Below are positions 11,341 through 22,475 of a DNA stretch of 64,000 bases, in pieces. Position 1 is the stretch's first letter, and every line of letters starts with the position of its first letter. Origin of the DNA: Begonia masoniana (lineage: Eukaryota > Streptophyta > Magnoliopsida > Cucurbitales > Begoniaceae); NCBI GenBank assembly GCA_022432975.1, contig CM039502.1, forward strand, positions 14,105,143 to 14,169,142, written 5' to 3'. The notes under the pieces were generated by a model. That model was given only the letters and a program-made list of their open reading frames with translations, was not told the origin of the DNA and searched no databases. Position numbers and translations under genes: made by a program.

Positions 11341-11882
11341 TTAGTCCACGGTATATTGCTCATTGCCGTCTAAGACCTCGAACCGATTACCTCCTGCAGC
11401 TATATAGGACCAGTTTCGCGAAGCATATTCTAACTTTGTAAGCTTAGTTTTTATGCGAGGACATACTAATCCTGTACACTCCTGCATTTCTTTTTTCTTT
11501 TCTGGTATTTTTGTCATTAGAATCTTCCGTATCTTTTTAAGAAAGTCAAAATAGGCTTGTCCCGAGCAGACAAAATCAAAGCGTTAAAACACTCATTTAA
11601 GTTGTTCAGCCTCATATCACATTTTGAAATCGGACTAAAGGCATGCTTCGACCAATACTTTGGATCTGTTTTACTCCAATCTATGTAGGCTGCCTTGTCC
11701 ATTGCTTCTAATTTCTTCATTTCCCGCTTGAATGCTTGTTCTGTGGTCGTCATTGAAGCTTTCCATATGACTTCTTTATACATATTCCCAGGAAACTTGT
11801 TCTTGAAATTACTGTATAATTGCCTCAAGCAAAATCGATGCTCATGATGGGGCGCTAACTCCTCTAAAGCAGGAACCAACCC
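11341..11882 (-). pseudogene. MULE transposase, C-terminal exon
   Basis: Begins GLVPALEEL just after the intron and continues with HRFCLRQLYSNFKNKFPG, KYWSKHAFSP and NNLNECFNALIL. This is the conserved downstream half of the MULE catalytic domain, including the C-x2-H-like segment (here with Gln instead of His) and the probable third acidic catalytic residue in NECFN. It then reads KTKLTKLEYA and GGNRFEVLDGNEQYTVD before TAA at 11341-11343, with a frame slip near 11515 (run of AAAAAG). The copy at 63291-63772 is nearly identical and shares the stop. Confidence 0.85.
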
Positions 11883-11958
11883 CTCCAAAATGAAAAGGGA
11901 ATAGTCATAAAATGAAAAGCAAATACAGTCCAAATATAAAATGAAATTTTTGTAATAC
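11883..11958 (-). other. Intron of the MULE gene (76 bp)
   Basis: On minus, CAAAAG|GTATTAC is the donor and TTTTGGAG|GGGTTGG the acceptor. Removal joins CDQQK to GLVPALEEL, restoring the family's usual D-x-x-KGL motif. It is short and AT-rich, as expected for a plant intron. Confidence 0.75.
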
Positions 11959-12226
11959 CTTTTGTTGATCACAAATGAAAGTCCATGTTAAATGGTTGGC
12001 CCTTATTATGTCATTCAACAATTGTTGCAGAAACCATTTCCACGAGTCTTTGCATTCACTCTCCATGACCACAACTGCTATTGGATATAATCCATCATTC
12101 CCGTCGATCGATATAGCTGTAAGTAGTTGTCTTGTACAGGGTCCTTTCAAATGACACCCATCCAAACATATCACGCATCTTCCTACAGCTAATAATCTGT
12201 CTCTACATGCACGTAAACACATGTAA
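11959..12226 (-). pseudogene. MULE transposase, first half of catalytic domain
   Basis: Reads MCLRACRDRLLAVGR, then CLDGCHLKGP (first catalytic Asp), QLLTAISIDGNDGLYPIA and SWKWFLQQLL, ending in FICDQQK with the second catalytic Asp. On its upstream side it is cut at 12222-12226 (TGTAA) by the gypsy element at 12227-21577; the frame continues at 21583. Confidence 0.88.
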
Positions 12227-14567
12227 TGTAACACCCGACATTTTGGCCGTGTAATATTCTGTTGAAATGGAATTTATTGGCCATTAATAAAATGCGTATT
12301 TTATTTGAAGTTTTATAATACCTTACAGAAGAGGAGATTTTTGGAGAAAACGGATCGAAGAATTTAAGTCACAACTTAATTGGAAAACCAAATTATGTTC
12401 AACCAAAACAAAACTATTTGGTTAGAAATCAATGGAAGGGTAAATTGGGGAGAAATTATGGTTGGTGGGAGATAGCCAATGGATAGCTGACACATGGCAG
12501 CTTGTTGAGGAAGTTAAGTTCCTCCTCCTACGTGAAACCCTCTTCTTTTCACTTCTCTGCTCTCTCTCCATTCTCTTCTCGGCACTCTCTCTTCCAGTCG
12601 ACAATCAGCCATCGAAGCTACTTCGATCTCCTCGGCTCCTTTCTGTTTTTCTACTAGGGTAAGCATCTTTTAAATGCTAACAAGTTTGGACAAGTTTAAA
12701 GTGAGTTTTGGTTGGAGTGAAGAATTGTGATACTTTGGTAAAACTCACTGTTTTTGGATGAAAACACACCGATTTGTTTTCTAAGGGTTTGAATGAGTTT
12801 GGAACAAATTCTTCTAACTTATTTGTTAGCATTTGCAGCTTGTTTATTTTCTGAACGTGCATGTACAAGTTCGAGCATTTCTGAGACGTTTAGGACTATC
12901 AACTCTGCAGCAACAGGTAAGTTCATACTTATAGGTTTGGCCCTTAAGGCCCTACAATACGGAGGTACTAGGTTTTATGTTGTCGGGATTTCTGTTGGGT
13001 AGTTAAACCATAGGTTATGTTTTAGGTTAAGTGTGTTCTGTTTTATATCCTGCTTATTATTCTGTTGCCTGTCTATGAATATTCATGCATACACGTTTTT
13101 CTCTGAAAATCATGAAAATATTTTCTGCACACGGTTTGAAGTTAAGTAAGATAAAACCTGTAATGAAATGTATGGTTAAGTGTGGACGAGGACTGACATC
13201 CTGTCATGTACTCCTGTTATGTCCTGTTGTGACATGTATTCCTGTTGCGCCAGCTCCTCTTCCCACTTATACCTTCATGTCCAGTGAAATGTAATGTAAT
13301 GTAATGTAATGTTCATGTATTTGAAAATGTTCATGTATAGCATATGCACACTGCATTCCATGTTCTTACTGAGCTCTAGGCTCATAGATGAACTCCCTGT
13401 TGTAGGTACGGATACTCCAGGTGAGGACCTTGTGCCTCAAAATGACGAGCTGATGTAGTTGGTGGATCGAGCTCACGGGGTTTGGCTGCTGCAGTCAGAC
13501 AAGAGTTAATCCTGTGAGAATGTGTTTTCTGAAGTTATGTCCAATATTGTACCATCTTTTGAAGTTTTAAAACATTTGAAATGTAGGTCCAGTTCTGTAC
13601 TACTTTGGGGTTTGTAAAACGATGTATGGAACCTGTATTGATGTTTAAAACCTCTGTATTTGACAGTTGAATTATGTTTTGAAGTATTCTGGAATTTGTT
13701 TGGAATATTTTCTGTTAGTCTGTGCATGGATAGTTTCTGGTTTTAGAGCTATCCATGTAGTGTGATCTTTCTTAAGTTTCTGTCATGTTTTCTGTTGTGT
13801 TCGAAAAATATGGTTTTTGAACTGGTTTGAGAGTTTGAGACTTTCATGTCTTCTGTTTTTATGCTCTCTGTTTGAATGTCTTCCTGATAAAAGTTGTCAA
13901 TTTTGTCTTTAAACTCTACATCCACTGTTCACTTTTGTCTTATTACATCCTCCGGTGAACTCAATTCTGTTTGTAGTTCACATCCACCGGTTATCACTGT
14001 TCATCTTTGTCGTAACTGCATCTATCGCCAAACAGTAACTCTGTTTTAGGTTTTGTTCCTGCCGATTCCGTTTATTACCTGCATCTGCCCATGTCGTCAT
14101 CCATCTTCTGGCTGACGTCATCACCTTCTGCCGATTACGTCTACTATCTGTATCTGCCGGTGACGTCATCCATCTTCCGGCTGACGTCATCACCTTCTGC
14201 CGATTATGTTTACTATCTGTATCTGCCGATGACGTCATCCACATCATCCGGCCACGCCATCTGCCTAAATCTTCCGGTATCGTTTCTGCTTGCATCCACC
14301 GTTTCCACTCGGTGCCTGCTTCTTCCGTCAACGCCTTCTGCAAGTTTATTTACTTTTGTTTTCATCACTTCCTGCTTTCCTTCTATCATCCATTTTGCGT
14401 TCTTATTCTGTTAACTATTTTTCCCGTTTGATTTCGAATCCAGAGAACTTTCTCTCCCTCTGTAAATGTTTTAAAAGTATAAAGTTTAAAAAAAAAAAAA
14501 TAGACCCCGTTTTGGAATGTCCCGGAGTGATGGCTCCTCGTCCCCGACCGGGTCGGGGGTCGTCACA
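12227..14567 (+). repeat. 5' LTR of element C
   Basis: Starts TGTAACACCCGAC and ends GGGGTCGTCACA; 2341 bp. It carries the TGACGTCA repeat block near its 3' third and a short (TGTAA)n run near 13290 that is shorter in the 3' LTR. Confidence 0.95.
14088..14245 (+). repeat. TGACGTCA-containing tandem repeats in 5' LTR
   Basis: Roughly two units of 63-64 bp, each with GGCTGACGTCATCACC and CGGTGACGTCATCCATC plus a spacer TACTATCTGTATCTGCCG. TGACGTCA is the palindromic core bound by plant bZIP/TGA factors. Its tandem arrangement in U3 suggests an LTR enhancer; that role is inference. Confidence 0.75.
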
Positions 14568-14571
14568 GTTA

Positions 14572-14582
14572 TGGTATCAGAG
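14572..14582 (+). other. Primer-binding site (tRNA-iMet type) of element C
   Basis: TGGTATCAGAG lies 4 bp after the 5' LTR end and is complementary to the 3' end of plant initiator tRNA-Met, the usual primer for gypsy elements. Confidence 0.9.
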
Positions 14583-14727
14583 AGACAAGGTTTTAAAACC
14601 GATTCTGTGAAACGTCTGACTGCGCAACCCGCCACGTGAGATCACTCCACCAACTGTAAGTGTCTAATGTTCTGTAAAAAGTTTCTGTTTATTAAATTAG
14701 GTTATTCTGTTTATAGGATTTTCTAGA

Positions 14728-15486
14728 ATGGTGAGAGGAAACCAGGGTGATGCAAATGACAGAGGCGACGCCCTCGATCGTCTAACCGAGTTGGTCGGCG
14801 TTCAGTCACGAATGATGGAACGCATGATGGCCAGAGAAGATAATGAGAATCATAATAACCATGCAAATGCTCCACGTGACTCTAGTGGAGAAAGATTTCG
14901 GCGACTCCAGCCGCCTGCATTTGATGGATTATCGACGGACCCTACTCATGCTGAGGAATGGATCCGGCAGATTGAACGCATGTTGAATTATGCAGAGGTG
15001 GAGGAAAATAAGAAAGTGATATGTGCCTCGTTTAATCTCACCAAGAGTGCTGGATTTTGGTGGGATACAGTGCAGTCAACCACTGTGGCATTAAGCTGGG
15101 AGGGATTTAAAACACTCTTCTACGAGAAGTACTTTGACCGCAGCATGAGGAAGGAGAAGTTACTGGAATTCTCTCGACTACGACAGTTTGGAACGGTGGC
15201 CGAGTATGTTCAGAAGTTCGATTCACTATCCCGTTATGCACCCCACCTAGTGGCCACTGATGAAAATAAGGTGCATCAATTTATCCAGGGTTTGAAGATG
15301 GACCTCTTACGAGGGATTACATACGGGGGATTTGACGAGGCCCCATACACAAAGGTGGTAGCTAAGGCTTATCAGTTGGAAGCCTTAGAGGCAAAGTCTC
15401 AGAGATATACATCAAAGAGAATCATGCAGGATGCCCCTCAGCAGCAACAACAACAACAAAAGGGACAGTTTGGGCAACCACGGTAG
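14728..15486 (+). pseudogene. Element C gag, capsid part
   Basis: Opens with ATG at 14728 and has a retrotransposon gag domain (FDGLSTDPTHAEEWIRQIER, then GFWWDT and FYEKYF, then QFGTVAEYVQKFDSLSRYAP), followed by a Gln-rich linker. A TAG at 15484-15486 interrupts the frame. The same frame then continues with a zinc knuckle CPRCQRNHTGDC and a second knuckle containing CGKGGHHVRDC, itself preceded by a TGA near 15638. The family normally has one uninterrupted gag-pol. The product packages the element RNA in cytoplasmic particles. Confidence 0.9.
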
Positions 15487-15733
15487 CAACATAACAGAGG
15501 TGTCAAAAGACCAAATGAGGTTGCTGTTTACCAGGGCAAAGGGAAAAGACCTATGGGAGCTCCTCAGCTTCCCGTATGCCCGCGCTGCCAGAGAAATCAT
15601 ACGGGAGACTGCAGGCTCTTTACTGGCCAATGGTTCTGATGTGGCAAAGGAGGCCATCATGTTCGGGATTGCCCGATGCCGGACACGAGACCAAACCTTG
15701 CAGTACCAAGGGTTTTTGCAATGATGGAGGACG

Positions 15734-16798
15734 TTGATGATGCCGATCAGCACAGCAATTACAGGTACAATCTTGATATGTGATGCACCTGCTTATACCT
15801 TGTGGGACACAGGGGCCACACATTCGTTCGTGGCAATAGACTTCGTAGTTAGACAGAAGTTTTGTTGTACGCCATCAGATCAACCCTACAGCATTATGCT
15901 ACCGTCCAGAGAGTTTATGCACTCCGAGCAGGCAATGCAGGGTGATATAGTGTCAGTTGGAGACCAGAAATTGTATGCCAATCTTATCATCATCGATATG
16001 AAAGGATACGAAGTAATTCTGGGGATGGACTGGCTGTTTCGACATCACGCCACCATCAACTGCAGGTCCGGGCTCGTGTCTTTTAAGCGCCTGAACGAGG
16101 TAGAGTTCTCCTATCAGGCAATACCGAAGAAACATAGTATGCCTGTTATATCTTCCTTGAAAGCTCAACAGCTGATGAGGTCAGGATGTGTCGGATTTCT
16201 TGCCCACGTAGTAGATGTTCGGAGGCAAGGTGAGGTCGAACTTCAAAATATTCCGGTGGTTCGAGACTTCCCTGAGGTTTTCTTAGATGACCTACCAGGA
16301 TTGCCACCGGATCGTGAGATAGAGTTTGAGATCGATGTGTATCCTGATGCTGAACCGGTGTCGAAGAATCCGTACCGTATGGCGCCAATAGAGCTGAGGG
16401 AGTTGAAGACTCAGCTAAAGGAGTTGGTGGACAAGGGCTTTGTGCGCCCTAGTTTCTCTCCGTGGGGTGCTCCCGTCTTGTTTGTCAAGAAGAAGGATGG
16501 GTCCCTACGAATGTGTATTGATTACCGTGAGCTGAACAAGTTGACTATCAAGAATAAGTACCCGTTGCCTAGAATTGATGATTTATTTGACCAGCTGCAA
16601 GGGGCTCGGGTATTTTCTAAGATTGACTTGCGCTCGGGATATTACCAGTTGAAGGTCAGAGCTGACGATATTCCAAAGACCGCCTTCAGGACCCGATACG
16701 GACACTTCGAGTTCTTGGTGATGTCGTTCGGGTTAACTAATGCTCCGGCGGCATTTTATGGACTTGATGAACAGGATATTCCAGCACTTCTTGGATAA
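15734..16798 (+). pseudogene. Element C protease and reverse transcriptase, first part
   Basis: This frame carries the aspartic protease site DTGATHSF, the GMDWL motif, then the pol linker [16 protein letters not shown] and the RT fingers [19 protein letters not shown] and [25 protein letters not shown]. The frame differs from gag, so a small indel sits near 15750. An extra T in the run at about 16755-16758 throws RT out of frame just before MDLMNR. The ATG at 15734 is not a credible start; the region belongs to a gag-pol polyprotein. Confidence 0.9.
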
Positions 16799-17510
16799 AT
16801 TTGTAATCGTCTTCATCGACGACATCCTGGTTTACTCCAGAAGTGAGGCCGAGCACGAGGAGCACTTGGCAATTGTGCTGTCGACTCTGAAACAGCACCA
16901 GTTGTATGCAAAACTGTCGAAGTGCGACTTCTGGTTGAGCAGGATTAACTTCCTAGGCCATGTGGTGTCGGCAGAAGGAGTGTCTGTGGATCCAGCCAAG
17001 ATTCTGGCAGTGAAAGAATGGCCAAGGCCGAGGAATGCAAGTGAGGTACGGAGCTTTATCGGGTTAGCTGGTTATTATAGAAAGTTTATCAAAGGATATT
17101 TGGTGATAGCGAAACCTATGACCAGTTTAATGAGGAAGGAAATCAAGTTCAAGTGGTCTGAAGCATGTAAGGTGAGCTTTCAGACACTTAAGCAGAAATT
17201 AACCACTACTTCTCTGTTAGTATTGCCAGTTGAAGACGGTAAATTCAGCATATACTGTGATGCGTCAAAGATTGGCTTGGGATGTGTACTAATGCAAGAA
17301 GGGAAAGTGGTAGCATACGCATCCCGACAATTGAAGAGCCATGAAGAAAACTACCCTACTCACGACCTTGAGTTAGCGGCAGTTGTATTTGCGCTGAAAG
17401 TATGGAGACACCATTTGTATGGGCAATCATGTGAGGTGTTTTCTGATCACAAGAGTTTGAAGTACCTCTTTACTCAGAAAGAGTTGAATATGGGCAGAGG
17501 CGGTGGTTAG
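16740..17510 (+). pseudogene. Element C reverse transcriptase (active site) and RNase H
   Basis: Continues RT after the frameshift: FIDDILVYS is the catalytic YxDD-type box, followed by FLGHVVS and [10 protein letters not shown]. The RNase H-like domain shows [34 protein letters not shown] and DHKSL. It ends where one base is missing in the [10 protein letters not shown] motif (about 17492), producing a false GRGGG end. Confidence 0.92.
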
Positions 17511-17515
17511 AATTT

Positions 17516-18928
17516 GTGAAAGATTACGATGTTGAGATCAAATACCACCCTGGTAAAGCTAATGTGGTAGCTGATGCATTGAGCAGGATGCCAGCTACTG
17601 TGCAACCAGTTATGTCTGCCGTATCAATGCCTTTGAGGACAGAAATCCAGGAGTTTGGTATGGAGATAGTTTCTGGGCTATCGGTCATGCTAGCAGACTT
17701 GACGCTACGACCCACCGTCCTAGACCGAATTAAAGTGGCCCAGAAAACCAATTCGAAGGAGATGGCTGATATAGTAAGCAAGTTACCTATGGCTTCTTCC
17801 GATTTCAGTTATTCGGGAGATGGTATTCTGAAGTTCAAAGATAGATGGTACGTTCCGAAAGACGAAGAGCTACGGAAGCACATCTTGTCGGAAGCCCATT
17901 CATCTTCTTTCTCTGTGCATCCTGGAAGCACGAAGATGTATCAAGACTTGAAATTTCACTTCTGGTGGCCGAATATAAAGAACGAAGTGGCCAAGTATGT
18001 GGAGACTTGTATGATATGTCAACAAGTCAAAGCTGAACATCAACGACCAAGTGGAACGCTTCAGCCTCTTCCGATTCCCGAATGGAAGTGGGAGAACATC
18101 ACAATGGACTTTGTTGTTGGCCTTCCAAGAACAGCTAAAGGCTACAATAGCATATGGGTCATAGTGGACAGATTGACGAAGTCGGCCCATTTTCTATCTG
18201 TGAAGACGACATTCTCCATGGATCAGTATGCTGAGCTATATATTAGTGAGATTGTCAAGCTGCATGGTATTCCGGTGTCAATTGTTTCGGACTGGGATCC
18301 TAGATTCACTTCCAGATTTTGGAAAAGTTTGCAGAGCTCATTGGGCACTAGATTAGACTTCAGCACGGCATTCCATCCACAGACGGACGAGCAATCTGAG
18401 AGAATGATTCAGACATTGGAAGATATGCTAAGATCATGCGTGCTGGAATTTCATGCCCCTTGGAGTAGGTACCTGGCACTTGTGGAGTTTGCTTACAACA
18501 ATAGCTATCAGGCTACGATCGGTATGGCTCCATATGAAGCACTTTATGGCAGGAAGTGTAGATTCCCATTGTGTTGTGATGAGGTCGGAGAAACCAAGCT
18601 TACCGGCCCTGAGATATTACAGCAAATGTCTGAGGTGATAGCTACTATCAAACAACGAATAAAAATTGCTGAGAGTCGACAGAAAAGCTACGCAGACCAC
18701 AGAAGAAGGGACTTAGAGTTTTCCGAAGGCGATGAAGTATTCCTGAAGGTGTCGCCTTTCAAGGGCGTAATGAGATTCGGTAAGAAAGGAAAGCTCAGTC
18801 CACGGTTCATTGGGCCTTTTCCCATCTTGAAGCGTGTGGGAAGCGTGGCGTGCAGACTACAGTTACCAGCGTCTATGGATGAAGTTCACAATGTTTTCCA
18901 CGTGTCGATGCTGAGGAAATGTGTATGA
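17516..18928 (+). pseudogene. Element C integrase
   Basis: Starts within the RNase H tail ([23 protein letters not shown]), then has the integrase HHCC zinc domain ([11 protein letters not shown] ... CMICQQVKAEH). The DDE core follows: MDFVVGLP ... [13 protein letters not shown], then SIVSDWDPRFTS and [20 protein letters not shown]. The C-terminal GPF/Y-type region ([20 protein letters not shown]) comes last. TGA at 18926-18928 replaces an Arg codon; the tail continues in another frame. SDWDP (usually SDRDP) and DEQSE (usually DGQSE) are substitutions close to catalytic residues. Confidence 0.93.
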
Positions 18929-18952
18929 GATCCAACTCAGATCGTTGAACGG

Positions 18953-19184
18953 GTGGACTTTGATATCATGCCGACACTGACATATGAAGAAAGGCCCATA
19001 CAGATATTGGATACTTCACTCAAGGTGCTGCGAAACAAGGTGGTCCCATTGGTGAAAGTTTTATGGCGAAATCATAATGTGGAGGAAGCCACGTGGGAAA
19101 GACAACAAGATGTTAGGGCCCAATATTCGGACCTCTTTGCTTATGCAAATTTTGGGGACAAAATTTCTGTTAAGGTGGGTGGAA
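18953..19184 (+). pseudogene. Element C chromodomain-like C-terminus and PPT
   Basis: Reads TYEERPIQILD ... [23 protein letters not shown], the chromodomain-type tail of Tekay/Del chromoviruses, which are thought to guide integration to chromatin marks. The purine tract TTAAGGTGGGTGGAA directly before 19185 is the polypurine tract that primes plus-strand DNA synthesis. Confidence 0.85.
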
Positions 19185-21577
19185 TGTAACACCCGGCATT
19201 TTGGCCGTGTAATATTATGTTGAAATGGAATTTATTGGCCATTAATAAAATGCGTATTTTATTTGAAGTTTTATAATACCTTACAGAAGAGGAGATTTTT
19301 GGAGAAAACGGATCGAAGAATTTAAGTCACAACTTAATTGGAAAACCAAATTATGTTCAACCAAAACAAAACTATTTAGTTAGAAATCAATGGAAGGGTA
19401 AATTGGGGAGAAATTATGGTTGGTGGGAGATAGCCAATGGATAGCTGACACATGGCAGCTTGTTGAGGAAGTTAAGTTCCTCCTTCTATGTGAAACCCTC
19501 TTCTTTTCACTTCTCTGCTCTCTCTCCATTCTCTTCTCGAAACTCTCTCTTCCAGTCAACAATCAACCATCAAAGCTACTTCGATCTCCTCGGCTCCTTT
19601 CTGTTTTTCTACTAGGGTAAGCATCTTTTAAATGCTAACAAGTTTGGACAAGTTTAAAGTGAGTTTTGGTTGGAGTGAAGGATTGTGATACTTTGGTAAA
19701 ACTCACTGTTTTTGGATGAAAACACACCGATTTGTTTTCTAAGGGTTTGAATGAGTTTGGAACAAATTCTTCTAACTTATTTGTTAGCATTTGCAGCTTG
19801 TTTATTTTCTGAACGTGCATGTACAGGTTCGAGCATTTCCGAGACGTTCAGGACTATCAACTCTGCAGCAACAGGTAAGTTCCTACTTATAGGTTTGGCC
19901 CTTAAGGCCCTACAATACGGAGGTACTAGGTTTTATGTTGTCGGAATTTCTGTTGGGTAGTTAAACCATAGGTTATGTTTTAGGTTAAGTGTGTTCTGTT
20001 TTATATCCTGCTTATTATTCTGTTGCCTGTCTATGAATGTTCATGCATACACGTTTTTCTCTGAAAGTCATGAAAATATTTTCTGCACACGGTTTGAAGT
20101 TAAGTAAGATAAAACCTGTAATGAAATGTATGGTTAAGTGTGGACGAGGACTGGCATCCTGTCATGTACTCCTGTTATGTCCTGTTGTGGCATGTATTCC
20201 TGTTGCGCCAGCTCCTCTTCCCACTTATACCTTTCTGTCCAGTGAAATGTAATGTTCATGTATTTGAAAATGTTCATGTATAGCATATGCACACTGCATT
20301 CCATGTTCTTACTGAGCTCTAGGCTCATAGATGAACTCCCTGTTGTAGGTACGGATACTCCAGGTGAGGACCTTGTGCCTCAAAATGACGAGCTGATGTA
20401 GTTGGTGGATCGAGCTCACGGGGTTTGGCTGCTGCAGTCAGACAAGAGTTAATCCTGTGAGAATGTGTTTTCTGAAGTTATGTCCAATATTGTACCATCT
20501 TTTGAAGTTTTAAAACATTTGAAATGTAGGTCCAGTTCTGTACTACTTTGTGGTTTGTAAAACGATGTATGGAACCTGTATTGATGTTTAAAACCTCTGT
20601 ATTTGACAGTTGAATTATGTTTTGAAGTATTCTGGAATTTGTTTGGAATATTTTCTGTTAGTCTGTGCATGGATAGTTTCTGGTTTTAGAGTTATCCATG
20701 TAGTGTGATCTTTCTTAAGTTTCTGTCATGTTTTCTGTTGTGTTCGAAAAATATGGTTTTTGAACTGGTTTGAGAGTTTGAGACTTTCATATCTTCTGTT
20801 TTTATGCTCTCTGTTCGAATGTATTCCTGATAAAAGATGTCAATTTTGTTTTTAAACTCTACATCAACTGTTCACTTTTGTCTTATTACATGCTCCGGTG
20901 AACTCAATTCTATTTGTAGTTCACATCCACCGGTTATCACTGTTCATCTTTGTCGTAACTGCATCTACCGCCAAGTAGTAACTCTGTTTTAGGTTTTGCT
21001 CATGCCGATTCCGTTTATTACCTGCATCTGCCCGTGACGTCATCCATATTCCGGCTGACGTCATCACCTTCTGTCGATTACGTCTACTATCTGTATCTGC
21101 CGGTGACGTCATCCATCTTCCGGCTGAAGTCATCACCTTCTGCCGATTACGTCTACTATCTGTATCTGCCGGTAACGTCATCCATCTTCCGGCTGACGTC
21201 ATCACCTTATGCCGATTATGTTTACTATCTGTATCTGTCGATGACGTAATTCACATCATCCAGCCACGCCATCTGCCTAAATCTTCCGGTATCGTTTCTG
21301 CTTGCATCCACCGATTCCACTCGGTGCCTGCTTCTTCCGTCAACGCCTTCTACTAGTTTATTTACTTTTGTTTTCATCACTTCCTGCTTTCCTTCTATCA
21401 TCTATTTTGCGTTCCGATTCTGTTAACTATTTTTCCCGTTTGATTTCGAATCCAGAGAACTTTCTCTCCCTCTGTAAATGTTTTAAAAGTATAAAGTTTA
21501 AAAAAAAAAATAGTCACCGTTTTGGAATGTCCTGGAGTGATGGCTCCTCGTCCCCGACCGGGTCGTGGGTCGTCACA
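19185..21577 (+). repeat. 3' LTR of element C
   Basis: Starts TGTAACACCCGGC and ends GGTCGTCACA; 2393 bp. It has about one more TGACGTCA repeat unit (21025-21250) than the 5' LTR and otherwise scattered substitutions. Confidence 0.95.
21025..21250 (+). repeat. TGACGTCA-containing tandem repeats in 3' LTR
   Basis: Three to four units of the same 63-64 bp repeat as in the 5' LTR, with TGACGTCATC at most unit positions and decayed forms (TGAAGTCATC, TAACGTCATC, TGACGTAATT) at others. The copy-number difference between sister LTRs shows the array changes after insertion. Confidence 0.75.
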
Positions 21578-21582
21578 TGTAA

Positions 21583-22470
21583 GCTCTCCGGAAGCTACGC
21601 GATTGTGACTGAGGCACCTCCTGTAATTCAACGACGAATGTGTTCCCAGGATTGGACCTGCGAATCTCAGCTGCATAATGCCATAAAAGTTTGTATTGCT
21701 CCTCTGCATTACCATCATCATCAGCCGTGCTTTACGTCGGGCTCTGTAAGCCAAGATCGGTGTAATGGTTACGCCTAATTCCCTCTGCATAGTTTCAATA
21801 ATGGAAGAAATGTTCCAATATGGTTGGCTGTTAAACCTCGATAAGTACTCCTGAGCAATCCACTTTGATGAAGCCATCCTACTCCGCACGATCCGTGCAC
21901 AATTGTGATTATGATTGAGCATCCTTATTTGGAAACTTTCTTCGCTGTTTAATTTGGATGCATGCAGCACCCAATTACAACCATCCATACATACTGCTCT
22001 TAGTCTCATCTTCTCACTTTTCGCAAATTGTATCCTATAACCATGCTTCACAGCGTATTTCTTCAAAATATCTATGATCTTTGCCAATGAACTAAAAGTC
22101 ATGCCAAGATTTAAATGTATCTTACCATTTCTTGAATCAGCAACATTGTCCATGCTACCTTCACTTCCTTCTTCTTCATAACTATTGACATTAACATGTA
22201 TTTGCTCCACATCATCATCCTCCTCATCCTCATCATCATCCACATCATCATCATCCTCCTCATCGTCAACTTCCTCATCCTCATCATCATCCTCATACTC
22301 ATCATCTTTCTCTTCCTTTTAGAACTCATCGTACTCAAAATTTTCAGCATCCTCCTCATTATCAGCATCCCCATCATAAACAACCATAGCAAAATTACCA
22401 GGAATTTCATCCTCACCACAGACACTACTACTCCTTTCACCAACTTTGTTTCTGATGTCGATGTCTTTCA
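21583..22470 (-). pseudogene. MULE transposase, acidic linker and DNA-binding domain
   Basis: From right to left on minus: YVKDIDIRNKVGERSS, a Glu/Asp-rich linker (with a TAA near 22320), then the MuDR DNA-binding domain GMTFSSLAKIIDILKKYAVK, CNWVLHASKL, FQIRMLNHNHNC and SYWNISSIIE-like text with the Cys/His pattern of that domain. After a frameshift near 21740 the frame AEIRRSNPGNTFVVELQEVP leads into the catalytic domain at 12221. The Met-rich and Ile-rich frames seen here in other phases are shadows of the acidic codons. Confidence 0.88.
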
Positions 22471-22475
22471 CATAT

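Larger units (their letters stand above)
5449..11840. repeat. Segmental duplication, copy 1
   Basis: This segment aligns in order with pieces of 44615-63772. The matching blocks are 5449-5625 with 44618-44782, 5625-5790 with 46636-46799, 5787-6083 with 49422-49703, 6080-6840 with 50929-51640, 7250-8030 with 59880-60660, 11168-11286 with 60664-60779, and 11282-11840 with 63233-63770. Between blocks, each copy carries its own LTR insertions. Except for the MULE 3' exon at the right end, the shared sequence is non-coding as far as I can tell. Short open frames at 5484-6246 recur in copy 2 but resemble no family. Confidence 0.85.
12227..21577 (+). mobile_element. Full-length Ty3/gypsy chromovirus (Tekay/Del type), element C
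   Basis: A complete LTR retrotransposon of 9351 bp flanked by the 5-bp duplication TGTAA (12222-12226, 21578-21582), inserted in the MULE gene. The order is 5' LTR, iMet-type PBS, gag, protease, RT, RNase H, integrase with chromodomain-like tail, PPT and 3' LTR. The two LTRs are almost the same (about 97-98% by eye), so insertion is fairly recent. Six single-site lesions in gag-pol (two stops in gag, a shift at the gag-pol junction, two frameshifts, one late stop) would prevent autonomous activity if real. Confidence 0.95.
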
